From positions 1-64,000 of the forward strand of contig NZ_BONI01000031.1 of assembly GCF_016862635.1 (NCBI RefSeq): a stretch of DNA of 64,000 bases. The letters are read 5' to 3'. Shown here one piece after another: positions 1 to 7,676 of this stretch (position 1 is the first letter of the stretch; each line of letters opens with the position of its first letter). Under the pieces are notes generated by a model that worked only from the letters and a program-made list of their open reading frames with translations, did no database searches and had not been told where the DNA came from. The stretch is from Catellatospora coxensis. GTDB lineage: Bacteria; Actinomycetota; Actinomycetes; Mycobacteriales; Micromonosporaceae. Position numbers and translations under genes: made by a program.

Positions 1-204
1 GTATGCCTGCTGTCGGGGGCCGGCGTCCAGCTCGGCCTCACCGCGCCACAGCCGCAACGCTCCCAGGATCTGCAGACGCGGGGAGTGATGGCCCGGGAGG
101 AAGGTGACAGGACCTTCACCTGTATGCGTCGCGCGGCGGCGTCCGTGCTCGGGGTGGATCCGGTCGACCGGGTCCGTCGTGGTCGGGGCTGTTCGGCTGG
201 TCAT
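1..204 (-). CDS. AfsR/SARP-family regulator, N-terminal fragment (cut by window edge)
   Basis: The reverse strand reads without a stop from an ATG at 204 to the window edge and ends in RLQILGALRLW followed by a GPRQQA motif. This is the start of the winged-helix DNA-binding part of SARP/AfsR regulators, and it closely matches the equivalent part of the large regulator at 17888-21127 (RLQILGPLRVW, then GPRQQA). A GTG at 210 is an alternative start; no other in-frame start lies between 204 and the conserved motif. The roughly 40 residues before the domain are polar. SARPs activate antibiotic clusters, and this one lies at the left end of the polyketide-type cluster. Whether an ATPase domain follows cannot be seen. 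Confidence 0.6.
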   Translation of the reverse strand, partial: MTSRTAPTTTDPVDRIHPEHGRRRATHTGEGPVTFLPGHHSPRLQILGALRLWRGEAELDAGPRQQAY

Positions 205-358
205 GGGCACGCGTGCGCCGCACCGATCGGGAGCGTCCCGATCCGGCCCGACGCGGGGCCGCGGTGGAGGGGTGTCCTGGCGGCGTTCGGTGACGTGATC
301 ATGCCACCATGCAAACAAGCGGGCCCGGGCCGGACAACGAAGGAGAATACGCAGAACT

Positions 359-2806
359 TCAGGCAGGATCGGTGTCGTCCAGAACTGCCCGGGTCGCCTG
401 GGCCTCGGTCTCGAGCCTGCTGTCGAGGCTGTCGGCGAGCAGCTCCAGGGCACGGGCCAGCTCAGCCTGGGCCTCTGCCGAACCTGTACCGTCCAGCGTG
501 GGCAGCATCACCCGGGCCTCGTCCTCGAGGCGACTGGGCAGGCTGTCGGCGAGCATCTCCAGGGCACGGGTCAGGTCCGCCCGGGCCTCGGCGGGCCGGC
601 CGAGCGCGGCCCGGGCCTTGCCCCGCAGCACGAGCGCGAAGGCCACCATGTCCTCGTCACGGTTCTCGATCAGCACCGGCAGCGCCCGTTCGACCGCGTG
701 CAGCGACTCCTCGGCGCGCCCGGCGCGCTCGAAGCATGACGCCACGCCGTACAACGCGCCGGACCGGGTGGTGAGGGCCGGGCGGCCGGCCACCGGACGA
801 CGGTCGAGTTCGGTCAGGGCGCGCTGGAACTCGCCGACCGCCTCGTCGTAGCGGCCCAAGCCTTCCAGCGCATAGCCGCTGCCTGTCAGAAGATCCACGT
901 ACAGGGCGTGGTCGCCGGCCCGGTCGGCGAGCTCGGATGCGGTGCGGTGGGCCCACAGCGCATCGTCGTGCCGGCGGAGGCTCACCCGGGCGGCACCGGC
1001 CGAGCCGAGAGCACGGGCCTGCTCCTGGAGGTCGCCGATCGACTGCGCGAGCCGGTACGCCTCCATCGCCGCCTCCTCGGCCTCCTCGTACAGGGCCATC
1101 AGATACACCGCCGTCCAGGCATAGAGGCTGGTGTGGAAGGCCTGCTGCCGCCGGTCGGGCAGCGCGTTCGCGGCGGCGCGGGCCAGCCGGCGCACCTCCC
1201 ACCAGACGCGCCACCGCAGCGTCTCCTCGGAGTACCAGCGGGTCGCCACGGCGACGTCGGCGACGAGTTGGTGCCGGCCTCGGGCGGCGGCGGTGCGCAA
1301 CGCCGGCAACCAGTTGTCGGCCTCCGCCCGCAGCCAGGCGTCAGCCTCCTCCGCGGTGGCCAGGGGCACCAGACCGGCCCAGCCGTCGGGCAACCCGCCG
1401 TACTCGGGCTCGTACCACCGGCCGGCGACGACGACGGTGTCCAGCAGCCACGTGTTCATCCGTTCGGCGGTCTCCGCCCGGGTGTCGGGTGGTTCCTCGG
1501 CGTGCAGCCGCTCGTCGGCATAGAGCCGGATCAGGTCGTGGAAGCGATACCGGTCGACACCCTCCGCTTGCAGCAGCCCGACCTCCACCAGATCATCCAG
1601 GCGGTCCTGGGCGTCCGGCAGCTCGGCCTCGATGAGCGCCGCCGCGAGCGGTGCCGCGAAATCGGCCGCCGGCACGTGGGCGAGGCGGCGGAACAGCTGG
1701 GCGGTGGGAGCGGGCAGTTGCGCGTACGACAACGCGAACGCCGGCGCCACTCCGGTGTCGCCCGCGGACAGCGCGGCCAGCCGGTGACCGGCATCGGTGA
1801 GCCGGTCGACCAGCTGCCCGACCGTCCATTGCGGCCGGACGGCGAGACGGGTCCCGGCGATCCGCAGGGCCAGCGGCAGGTGCCCGCACAGGTCGGCGAC
1901 CCTGTCGACGTGCTGCGCCATCTGCGGGTCGGCGGCCTGCACGGCGATGGAGCGGAGCAGGCCGGCGGATTCCTCCGGCGCGAGGGGCGACAGCGCGATC
2001 CGCAGCACCCCTTCGAGGCCACCGAGCGCGCGCCGGCTGGTCGCGATGACGAGGCACCTGCCGCCCGCGGGTAGCAGCGGCCGGACCTGCGCCTCCGAAC
2101 CGGCGTTGTCGAGGACCAACACGCATCGCCGATCACGCAGAATCCCCCGTAGCTGGGCGCAGCGCTCATCGTCGCTGTCGGCGACCTGGTGAGGTCTGAT
2201 GCCGAGCGCACGCAGCAGACGCAGCAGGGCGTCTCCGGCGGGAAGCGGCACGGCGTCGACCCCGCGCAGGTCGACGTACAGGCAGCCGTCGGGAAAGTCG
2301 TCGCGCAGCTCGTTCGCGGCCCAGAGCGCCAACGCGGTCTTGCCCAGTCCCGGCTGGCCGTGCACGACGAGCACCGGCGGCAGGTCGTCGCCCTCGACGG
2401 CGCGTATCGCGGCCTGCCGGACGATCTCGAACTCGGCCTGCCGCCCGACGAAGTCCGTGACGCCCCTTGGCGGCTCGCACAGCCGGGGACGGCCGGCTGC
2501 GCTCGGGGAGCGGGCCTCCTTCGCCGCGGCCGTGAGGCCGGCCCTGGCGTCACTGTCGAGGCCCAACCCGTCGGCGAGAGCGGCGAGGGTGCGAGCCTGC
2601 GGTGCGCGGCTGTGCCCGCGTTCCATGTCGGAGATGGCCCGGGTGCTGATGCCGGACCTCTCCGCCAACTGCTCGAGGGTCAGGCCGGCGGCACGCCGCA
2701 ATGTCCGTAGGAGGTTGCCGAACGTGGATGCCTGGACCGGTGCCGTCGTCAACGCCCGGCGCCGGTCAGCGAGGCGATCCTGGTGGGGACGTGTGCGTAG
2801 CCCCAC
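359..2806 (-). CDS. XRE-type HTH regulator with NB-ARC (STAND) ATPase and TPR repeats
   Basis: The protein has about 815 residues. The N-terminus carries an XRE helix-turn-helix (LRRAAGLTLEQLAERSGIS, ending in SDMERGHSR). A STAND/NB-ARC ATPase follows, with Walker A GQPGLGKT near residue 150 and Walker B VLVLDNAG, and then TPR-like helical repeats in the C-terminal half. Such proteins are signal-responsive transcription regulators, often within secondary-metabolite clusters. It lies directly downstream of the P450 on the same strand. The GTG at 2806 overlaps the P450 end by 58 bp. A TTG at 2752 overlaps the P450 stop as TTGA and would give a tightly coupled start immediately before the HTH. 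The ligand is unknown. Confidence 0.85.
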   Translation of the reverse strand: MGLRTRPHQDRLADRRRALTTAPVQASTFGNLLRTLRRAAGLTLEQLAERSGISTRAISDMERGHSRAPQARTLAALADGLGLDSDARAGLTAAAKEARSPSAAGRPRLCEPPRGVTDFVGRQAEFEIVRQAAIRAVEGDDLPPVLVVHGQPGLGKTALALWAANELRDDFPDGCLYVDLRGVDAVPLPAGDALLRLLRALGIRPHQVADSDDERCAQLRGILRDRRCVLVLDNAGSEAQVRPLLPAGGRCLVIATSRRALGGLEGVLRIALSPLAPEESAGLLRSIAVQAADPQMAQHVDRVADLCGHLPLALRIAGTRLAVRPQWTVGQLVDRLTDAGHRLAALSAGDTGVAPAFALSYAQLPAPTAQLFRRLAHVPAADFAAPLAAALIEAELPDAQDRLDDLVEVGLLQAEGVDRYRFHDLIRLYADERLHAEEPPDTRAETAERMNTWLLDTVVVAGRWYEPEYGGLPDGWAGLVPLATAEEADAWLRAEADNWLPALRTAAARGRHQLVADVAVATRWYSEETLRWRVWWEVRRLARAAANALPDRRQQAFHTSLYAWTAVYLMALYEEAEEAAMEAYRLAQSIGDLQEQARALGSAGAARVSLRRHDDALWAHRTASELADRAGDHALYVDLLTGSGYALEGLGRYDEAVGEFQRALTELDRRPVAGRPALTTRSGALYGVASCFERAGRAEESLHAVERALPVLIENRDEDMVAFALVLRGKARAALGRPAEARADLTRALEMLADSLPSRLEDEARVMLPTLDGTGSAEAQAELARALELLADSLDSRLETEAQATRAVLDDTDPA

Positions 2807-3981
2807 AAGGAATGCGAGTGTGTGCCGGTCGGCCGGCCCGCGGATGCGACCTCTCCTACGTGGCGGGCGAGGAAGCGGAGCAGGGCTGCGATCTCGATTC
2901 GGGCAAGCGCGGCCCCGAGGCAGTAGTGCGGGCCGTAGCCGAGGGTAACGTTCGCGCGCGACGGGCGCGCGATGTCGAAGGTGTCCGGTCGCTCGAACAC
3001 GGCTGGATCACGGTTTCCCGCCGGCAACCAGGCGGTGACGACGTCTCCTGCGGCGATGGGCATGCCTGCCAGCACCGTGTCGCTCTCCGCGGTGCGGCAG
3101 TCGTTCAGCACCGGTGACGTCCAGCGCAGCACCTCCTCGACCGCCGGGCCGGTCAGGCTCGGCGATCGGCGCAGCAGTTCCAGTTGCTCAGGCTGCTCCG
3201 CCAGCGCGACCATCGCGCCGGACATCGCCAGCCGGGTCGTCTCGTTCGCGGCGACGAGCATGCTGAGCAGGTTGAGAAGAAGATCCTGATAGGGAAGCCG
3301 TCCCGCGTCATGCCGGCTCACCAGGCGTGCGGTGACGTTGTCTCCACGACGTACGGCGGGCGAGGCGGCGAGCTCGTCGAAGTAGCTCAGGATCTGAATG
3401 CGCGCCCCGCTGGCCCGGCTATTGTCCGCGATCGGGTCGCCGGTGGACTCCTGCATCGTCAGCACGCCGTTCGCGAGGTCGCGCAGCATGGGCGAGTCGC
3501 CCACCGGAACTCCCATGATGGCGCAGGTCACCATCAGCGGTGCGCGCCAGGCGATCTCGTCCGCGAAGTCGAACGCGTCCCCGTCGAGGTGGGGGGTCAT
3601 GTGCTCCTCGAACAGTTCATCGAGTTCGGTGTCGAACCGGGCGATGTTCCTGGCTCCGAAGATCGAGCGTACCTCGTCGCGCAGCGCCTTGTGGGGCTCG
3701 CCGTCCATGACGCCCAGCATCCTCCCGCCGGCCGGGTCGGGATGGTGCGGGCCGAAGCCGAGGAACACGCCGTAGTGGGAGACGAACGTGCGATTGTCGC
3801 TGAGCAGCGCCCTGATCTCCTTCCAGCCGGTCAGTGACCAGAAGTCGCAGTCGAGCGCGGAGGACCGGGCGCGGGTGATCGGGGAGGTCTCGCGCAGTCG
3901 AGCCCAGTGGGCGTGGGGCGGAGCCGGGTCGAAGGTGCTGGGGTCGCCCAGGTCAACGCCCATGGACTCCGCGTGATTCAT
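2749..3981 (-). CDS. cytochrome P450 of the biosynthetic cluster
   Basis: This is a 410-residue class I bacterial P450. Visible motifs are the I-helix AANET (244-248), the K-helix EEVLR (282-286) and the haem-binding loop GYGPHYCLG with Cys354; the usual leading Phe of that loop is Tyr. There is no membrane anchor, so it is soluble and needs ferredoxin partners, which are not encoded here. I start at the ATG at 3981 (MNHAESMG) because the longer frame to 4065 reads into the promoter region without P450 character. It is transcribed away from the polyketide operon across a shared intergenic region and probably oxidises the product or an ACP-bound intermediate. The substrate cannot be read from the sequence. 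Confidence 0.92.
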   Translation of the reverse strand: MNHAESMGVDLGDPSTFDPAPPHAHWARLRETSPITRARSSALDCDFWSLTGWKEIRALLSDNRTFVSHYGVFLGFGPHHPDPAGGRMLGVMDGEPHKALRDEVRSIFGARNIARFDTELDELFEEHMTPHLDGDAFDFADEIAWRAPLMVTCAIMGVPVGDSPMLRDLANGVLTMQESTGDPIADNSRASGARIQILSYFDELAASPAVRRGDNVTARLVSRHDAGRLPYQDLLLNLLSMLVAANETTRLAMSGAMVALAEQPEQLELLRRSPSLTGPAVEEVLRWTSPVLNDCRTAESDTVLAGMPIAAGDVVTAWLPAGNRDPAVFERPDTFDIARPSRANVTLGYGPHYCLGAALARIEIAALLRFLARHVGEVASAGRPTGTHSHSLWGYAHVPTRIASLTGAGR

Positions 3982-4143
3982 GTTCTGCAGGGTCGCATCC
4001 GGTGGTGACGGCCGGCTGACACGTCGTTGACACCGGGTGTAGCTGAGCTGTCCAGCGCCCGGCAAGCCGCGTCCAGCAGGGTTCCTCTCGTTCCGTTGAC
4101 GGGGATCCGGATACGCCGATGGCGCGAGATTAAGGGGATGAAG
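3982..4143. promoter_or_regulatory. divergent promoter region between the P450 and the polyketide operon
   Basis: This 160-bp spacer separates the leftward P450 from the rightward ACP gene. It contains TTGACA (4027-4032) and TTGACG (4096-4101), both possible -35 elements. TCCAGCG (4051-4057), GCAAGCC (4062-4068) and TCCAGCA (4072-4078) are spaced 10-11 bp apart, which resembles the heptamer direct repeats bound by SARPs. The AAGGGG at 4132-4137 is the ribosome site for the first ACP. The assignment to the nearby SARP is an inference. Confidence 0.4.
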
Positions 4144-4473
4144 ATGGCAGTGGAGACGTCCGAGGCGTTCAGCGCCTCAGCCGCTGAGGAGCTGCTCGCG
4201 GCACGGTTCGCGGCGACACTTTACATCGATCGTGCGGACGTCGATCTGGATCAGCCGTTCTCGGAGGCGGGACTGGACTCCATCCTCGCCGTCGAGTACG
4301 TGACGGTGGTCCGCGACGAGTTCCAGATCGCCATGACCGTCGCGACGCTCTACCAGCAGCAGACGATCCGGCAGCTTGCCCGGCACATCGCCGCCCAGGC
4401 CGCGCCGGCGGAGGAGCTCGGCGCGCGCGGTGGCGACGACGGCGGCGACGCGAGAGTCGCGGATGTGGCATGA
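4144..4473 (+). CDS. acyl carrier protein, probable beta-branching acceptor ACP
   Basis: This 109-residue phosphopantetheine carrier has the attachment site GLDSI with Ser46. AAGGGG six bases upstream fits an ATG at 4144 better than the ATG at 4138. Six residues after the serine (DSILAVEY) sits Tyr52. In beta-branching acceptor ACPs this position is normally the flag Trp of the DSx5W motif, so an aromatic residue is kept. The C-terminal 25 residues are a flexible Gly/Asp-rich tail. The stop overlaps the next ATG by 4 bp. I infer that it carries the beta-ketoacyl chain that the HMG-ACP synthase modifies. Confidence 0.85.
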   Translation: MAVETSEAFSASAAEELLAARFAATLYIDRADVDLDQPFSEAGLDSILAVEYVTVVRDEFQIAMTVATLYQQQTIRQLARHIAAQAAPAEELGARGGDDGGDARVADVA

Positions 4474-4766
4474 CGGAGCATCCGATGACCGAGGATTCCG
4501 TGTTCCGCGTTGTCAGGACACAGATCTGTGAGGTCATGGACGGGCTGCGGCCCGACGACGTCACGCTGGACGACCGGTTGGCGGACCTCGGCGCGGACTC
4601 CATCGACCGCATGGACGTCGTCGCGGGCGCTCAGCGCCAGCTCGGCCTGGAGCTGGAGCCCCGGCGATTCGCCGGCGTCAGCGACATCCGCTCACTCGTA
4701 GCCACCCTGCACGCTGCGCTGTCGGAACAATCGCGCCATCCCGGCGGGCAAGCGGTCCCCCGATGA
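4470..4766 (+). CDS. acyl carrier protein, probable acetyl-donor ACP of the HCS cassette
   Basis: This is a 98-residue discrete ACP with the site LGADSIDRMDVV and Ser44. The LGxxSxDRxx(I/V) pattern is the one I know from donor ACPs of HMG-CoA-synthase cassettes (AcpK of bacillaene type). It differs clearly from ACP1, and it lacks the aromatic flag residue. The start overlaps the upstream stop (ATGA, 4470-4473), and its stop overlaps the HMG synthase start (ATGA, 4763-4766). Its expected role is to receive malonyl from the AT, be decarboxylated by the Ser-ketosynthase to acetyl-ACP, and donate acetyl to the HMG synthase. Confidence 0.85.
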   Translation: MTEHPMTEDSVFRVVRTQICEVMDGLRPDDVTLDDRLADLGADSIDRMDVVAGAQRQLGLELEPRRFAGVSDIRSLVATLHAALSEQSRHPGGQAVPR

Positions 4767-6016
4767 GGTCGGTCGGCATCGAGGCCATCCACGCGTACGG
4801 CTGCACCGCGTTCGTCGACGTCGCGGACATCTTCGCCGCACGCGGGCTCGACGGCACGCGTAGCGGGAATCTGATGATGCACCGCAAGGCGGTGCCGCTG
4901 CCGTGCGAGGATGTCGTCTCGCTCGCGGCCAGTGCGGCGTGGCCGATCGTCGCGGCCCTGTCCCCCGACGAGCTGAGCACGATCCGCACGCTCATCGTCG
5001 CCACCGAGTCCGGCGTGGACTTCTCGAAGTCGGCGAGCACCTACGTGCACCGGCTGCTGGGACTGTCCCGGAACTGCCGGCTGTTCGAGGTGAAGCAGGC
5101 CTGCCACGCGGGAGTCGCGGCGCTGAGGTCCGCCGCCGCGCTGGTGGGCCATGAAGGCGGCCGAGCGCTGGTGATCGCCGGAGACATCCCGACCGCGGCG
5201 CGTGGCACGTACGCCGAGCCCAGCCAGGGGGCCGGCGCGGTCGCCGTGCTGGTCGGCGAGCCGCGCGTCGCCGAGCTGGTCTTGGACAGGTCCGGCTGCC
5301 ACAGCTACGAGACGGCGGACTTCAGCCGGCCGCGGGCCGACCTTGACCTGGTCGACATCGACCTTTCCCTGCTGACGTACATCGAATGCCTGGACGGCGC
5401 GTTCGCGGACTATGCGATGCGGGGCGACGGCGCGCACTTCGTGGACTCGTTCGACGCGCTCGCCATGCACACGCCGTTTCCGGGAATGGTCAAGGGCGCG
5501 CACCGCACCGTGGTGCGGCGGCGCGGCTGGCTGGCTCCGGCGGCGATCGAAGAGGACTTCGACCGGCGGGTCGCCGCGTCGCTGCGCTATCCGCGCATGG
5601 TGGGCAACATCTACTCGGGCTCGACCCTGCTGGCCGTGGCTAGCGCGATCGCCCACACCGCCCCGGAGCAGGAAAGACTCGGCGTGTTCTCCTACGGCGG
5701 CGGCTGCGCCTCGGAGTTCTTCGCACTGCGCGTCCAGCCGGGCGGCCACGCCGCTGTCGCACAGGCCGGGATCGACCAGGCCCTGGAACAGCGGCGAAGG
5801 CTGACGATCGCCGAGTACGACACCATTCTCGACGCGTTGCCGCAGGTCGCCTGCGGTGTGCAGGATGCCGCGCCGGACCTCGACCGGTTCCGCCATGCCA
5901 TCGACGCGGCGAGCGCGACCCGGCCGATCGCACTGCTGTCGGCGATCAAGGGTTACCACCGCGGATACACCTGGATGAAGGGAGGCCAGCCGTGGATGCC
6001 GGAACCGGTCATGTGA
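4763..6016 (+). CDS. HMG-CoA-synthase-like enzyme (HCS) for polyketide beta-branching
   Basis: This 417-residue thiolase-fold enzyme adds acetyl (from an ACP) to a beta-ketoacyl-ACP to give an HMG-type thioester. The catalytic residues fall where family members have them: Glu82 in VATESG, Cys114 in VKQACHAG and His236 in ALAMHTPF. Length and sequence match polyketide HCS proteins (PksG/CurD/MupH type) rather than primary mevalonate enzymes, and the ACP and ECH neighbours support this. Start and stop are both coupled: ATGA with ACP2, and a 25-bp overlap with ECH1. No degradation of active-site motifs is visible. Confidence 0.93.
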   Translation: MRSVGIEAIHAYGCTAFVDVADIFAARGLDGTRSGNLMMHRKAVPLPCEDVVSLAASAAWPIVAALSPDELSTIRTLIVATESGVDFSKSASTYVHRLLGLSRNCRLFEVKQACHAGVAALRSAAALVGHEGGRALVIAGDIPTAARGTYAEPSQGAGAVAVLVGEPRVAELVLDRSGCHSYETADFSRPRADLDLVDIDLSLLTYIECLDGAFADYAMRGDGAHFVDSFDALAMHTPFPGMVKGAHRTVVRRRGWLAPAAIEEDFDRRVAASLRYPRMVGNIYSGSTLLAVASAIAHTAPEQERLGVFSYGGGCASEFFALRVQPGGHAAVAQAGIDQALEQRRRLTIAEYDTILDALPQVACGVQDAAPDLDRFRHAIDAASATRPIALLSAIKGYHRGYTWMKGGQPWMPEPVM

Positions 6017-6750
6017 CGGTGCGCCGAGGACCCGCCCACGTGCGGGCGGTGCTGACGCGGCCCGCCGAGGGCAACACGCTGACGCCGGGCCTCATCGCGA
6101 GCCTGTCCGAGGCGCTGGACGAAGCGGAACGCACACCGGACTGCCGCCTGTTCGTCCTGACCGCCGAGGGCGGCTCCTTCTGCGAAGGGCTCGATCTCGC
6201 CGACGACGACCTGGTCCGGCGCTGGGATGACGCCGTGGCCGAGCAGTTCCACACCCTGATCACCAGGCTGCGCAACAGCCCGCTGGTGACCGTCGCGCTC
6301 GTCGGCGGGCCGGCGGCCGGCGGCGGCGTCGGCCTGGCGGTCTCCTGTGACCTGGTGTACGCGTCGCCGAAGGCGAGTTTCCGGCTGACCGAGGTCCTGC
6401 TCGGCCTGTCACCGGCGATGATCCTGCCGAACATTGCCCGGCGGGTCGGCGAGACACTCGCCTTCCGGCTCGCGCTGCTCGCCGAGGAGGTCCGGGCAGA
6501 AGACGCGGATCGCATTGGGCTGGTCGACGCTGTCACGGACGACCTGGACATCATGGTGCGCCGCACGCTGACGGCCCTCGGCCGGATGGATCCGGCCACG
6601 ATCGCCCAGCTCAAGGCGACGCGGGGCCTGCTCTTCGCCGACGAGCCCCGCTACAGCGAGTACGCCAAGCAGCTGCTCGGCAGGCGGCTGGGTGATCCGT
6701 TCGTACGGAACCGCATCGATCGGCTGCGCGCGGAAGGGCTGCTGCGATGA
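5992..6750 (+). CDS. enoyl-CoA hydratase-like dehydratase ECH1 of the HCS cassette
   Basis: This 252-residue crotonase-fold protein starts at a GTG preceded by AAGGGAGG with six bases of spacing, inside the end of the HMG synthase gene. It shows the crotonase oxyanion-hole regions (SFCEGLDL near residue 63 and the GGPAAGGGVGLAVSCDL segment near 104-120). The CEGLD form resembles the PksH/CurE type, which dehydrates HMG-ACP to 3-methylglutaconyl-ACP. Its place directly after HCS and before a second crotonase supports that role. The next gene overlaps by ATGA (6747-6750). Confidence 0.88.
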   Translation: MDAGTGHVTVRRGPAHVRAVLTRPAEGNTLTPGLIASLSEALDEAERTPDCRLFVLTAEGGSFCEGLDLADDDLVRRWDDAVAEQFHTLITRLRNSPLVTVALVGGPAAGGGVGLAVSCDLVYASPKASFRLTEVLLGLSPAMILPNIARRVGETLAFRLALLAEEVRAEDADRIGLVDAVTDDLDIMVRRTLTALGRMDPATIAQLKATRGLLFADEPRYSEYAKQLLGRRLGDPFVRNRIDRLRAEGLLR

Positions 6751-7676
6751 CCGGTGACGTGATCGACTACTCCCCGGTCGTGCTGCGGCTGGATCCGCCT
6801 GTCGCGACCATCGTGATGCGGGATCACGAGGGGCGCAACGCGATCCGCCCGCCGCTGCAGCGCGCCATGCGCCGGGCCCTGGCGACGGCGGCCGCGGAGG
6901 AGGACATCCGCGTCGTCGTCGTCACGGGCCTGCCGGAGGTGTTCTGTGCCGGCGCGGCGCGAGAAACGCTGCTGGGAGTCGAGGGCGGCCAGAAGCACGA
7001 CGACTACGAGCCGTTCGCCCGCCTGTTTCCGCGCTGCCCGCTTCCGGTGATCACGGCCATGGACGGCCACGCGATCGGCGGCGGGTTGGTGGTCGGCCTG
7101 TACGCCGACATTCCGGTGCTCAGCGAAAGATCGCTGTATGCGGCCAACTTCCTCCAGTACGGTATGGCTCCCTACATCGGGACCACCCACGTGATCCCCT
7201 CACGGCTCGGCGAGGCGCTCGGCGCGGAGATGATCTTGACCGGGCGCAGCTACCGCGGTTCGGAACTCCGCGCGCGCGGCGCATCGGTCCTCGTGGTCCC
7301 GCACGACAAGGTGATGTCGACCGCGAAGGCGCTGGCCCATCAGGTCGCGAAGGCTCCGCGCCGCTCCCTGGAACTGGTGAAGGCACAGCTCTCGGCAAGG
7401 ATCATGGCGGCGACCGACACCGCGATGGCCGCCGAGCTCGGGCCCCACCTCGACTCGGCCAAGCTTCCCGTCGTCCGGCAGCTCGCCGCGTCGGGATACG
7501 GACCGCCCACGCCTGCCAGCGCCATGACGACGCATGTCCCGGGCAACGGCAGCCGCGTCCTGCCGGCAGCCGGCCGGGCACCTTCGCTCGACGCGGGGGC
7601 AGCCAGAGAGATCGCGTCTGGTCATGCCGCCCACCCGGCAGACACCCGCGGTCCGTACATGATCGAAGGTCGCTGA
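6747..7676 (+). CDS. enoyl-CoA hydratase-like decarboxylase ECH2 of the HCS cassette
   Basis: This 309-residue crotonase-fold protein has the motif HAIGGGLVVGLYADI, and then NFLQYGMAPYIGTTHVIPSR, the local signature of ECH2 decarboxylases (usually GFTPGxGAT). The known ECH2 reaction removes CO2 from 3-methylglutaconyl-ACP to leave a beta-methyl enoyl thioester. The last 55 or so residues are a low-complexity Ala/Gly/Pro extension beyond the usual length of about 250. It overlaps ECH1 by 4 bp at its start, and its stop shares one base with the ketosynthase ATG (TGATG). Confidence 0.88.
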   Translation: MTGDVIDYSPVVLRLDPPVATIVMRDHEGRNAIRPPLQRAMRRALATAAAEEDIRVVVVTGLPEVFCAGAARETLLGVEGGQKHDDYEPFARLFPRCPLPVITAMDGHAIGGGLVVGLYADIPVLSERSLYAANFLQYGMAPYIGTTHVIPSRLGEALGAEMILTGRSYRGSELRARGASVLVVPHDKVMSTAKALAHQVAKAPRRSLELVKAQLSARIMAATDTAMAAELGPHLDSAKLPVVRQLAASGYGPPTPASAMTTHVPGNGSRVLPAAGRAPSLDAGAAREIASGHAAHPADTRGPYMIEGR

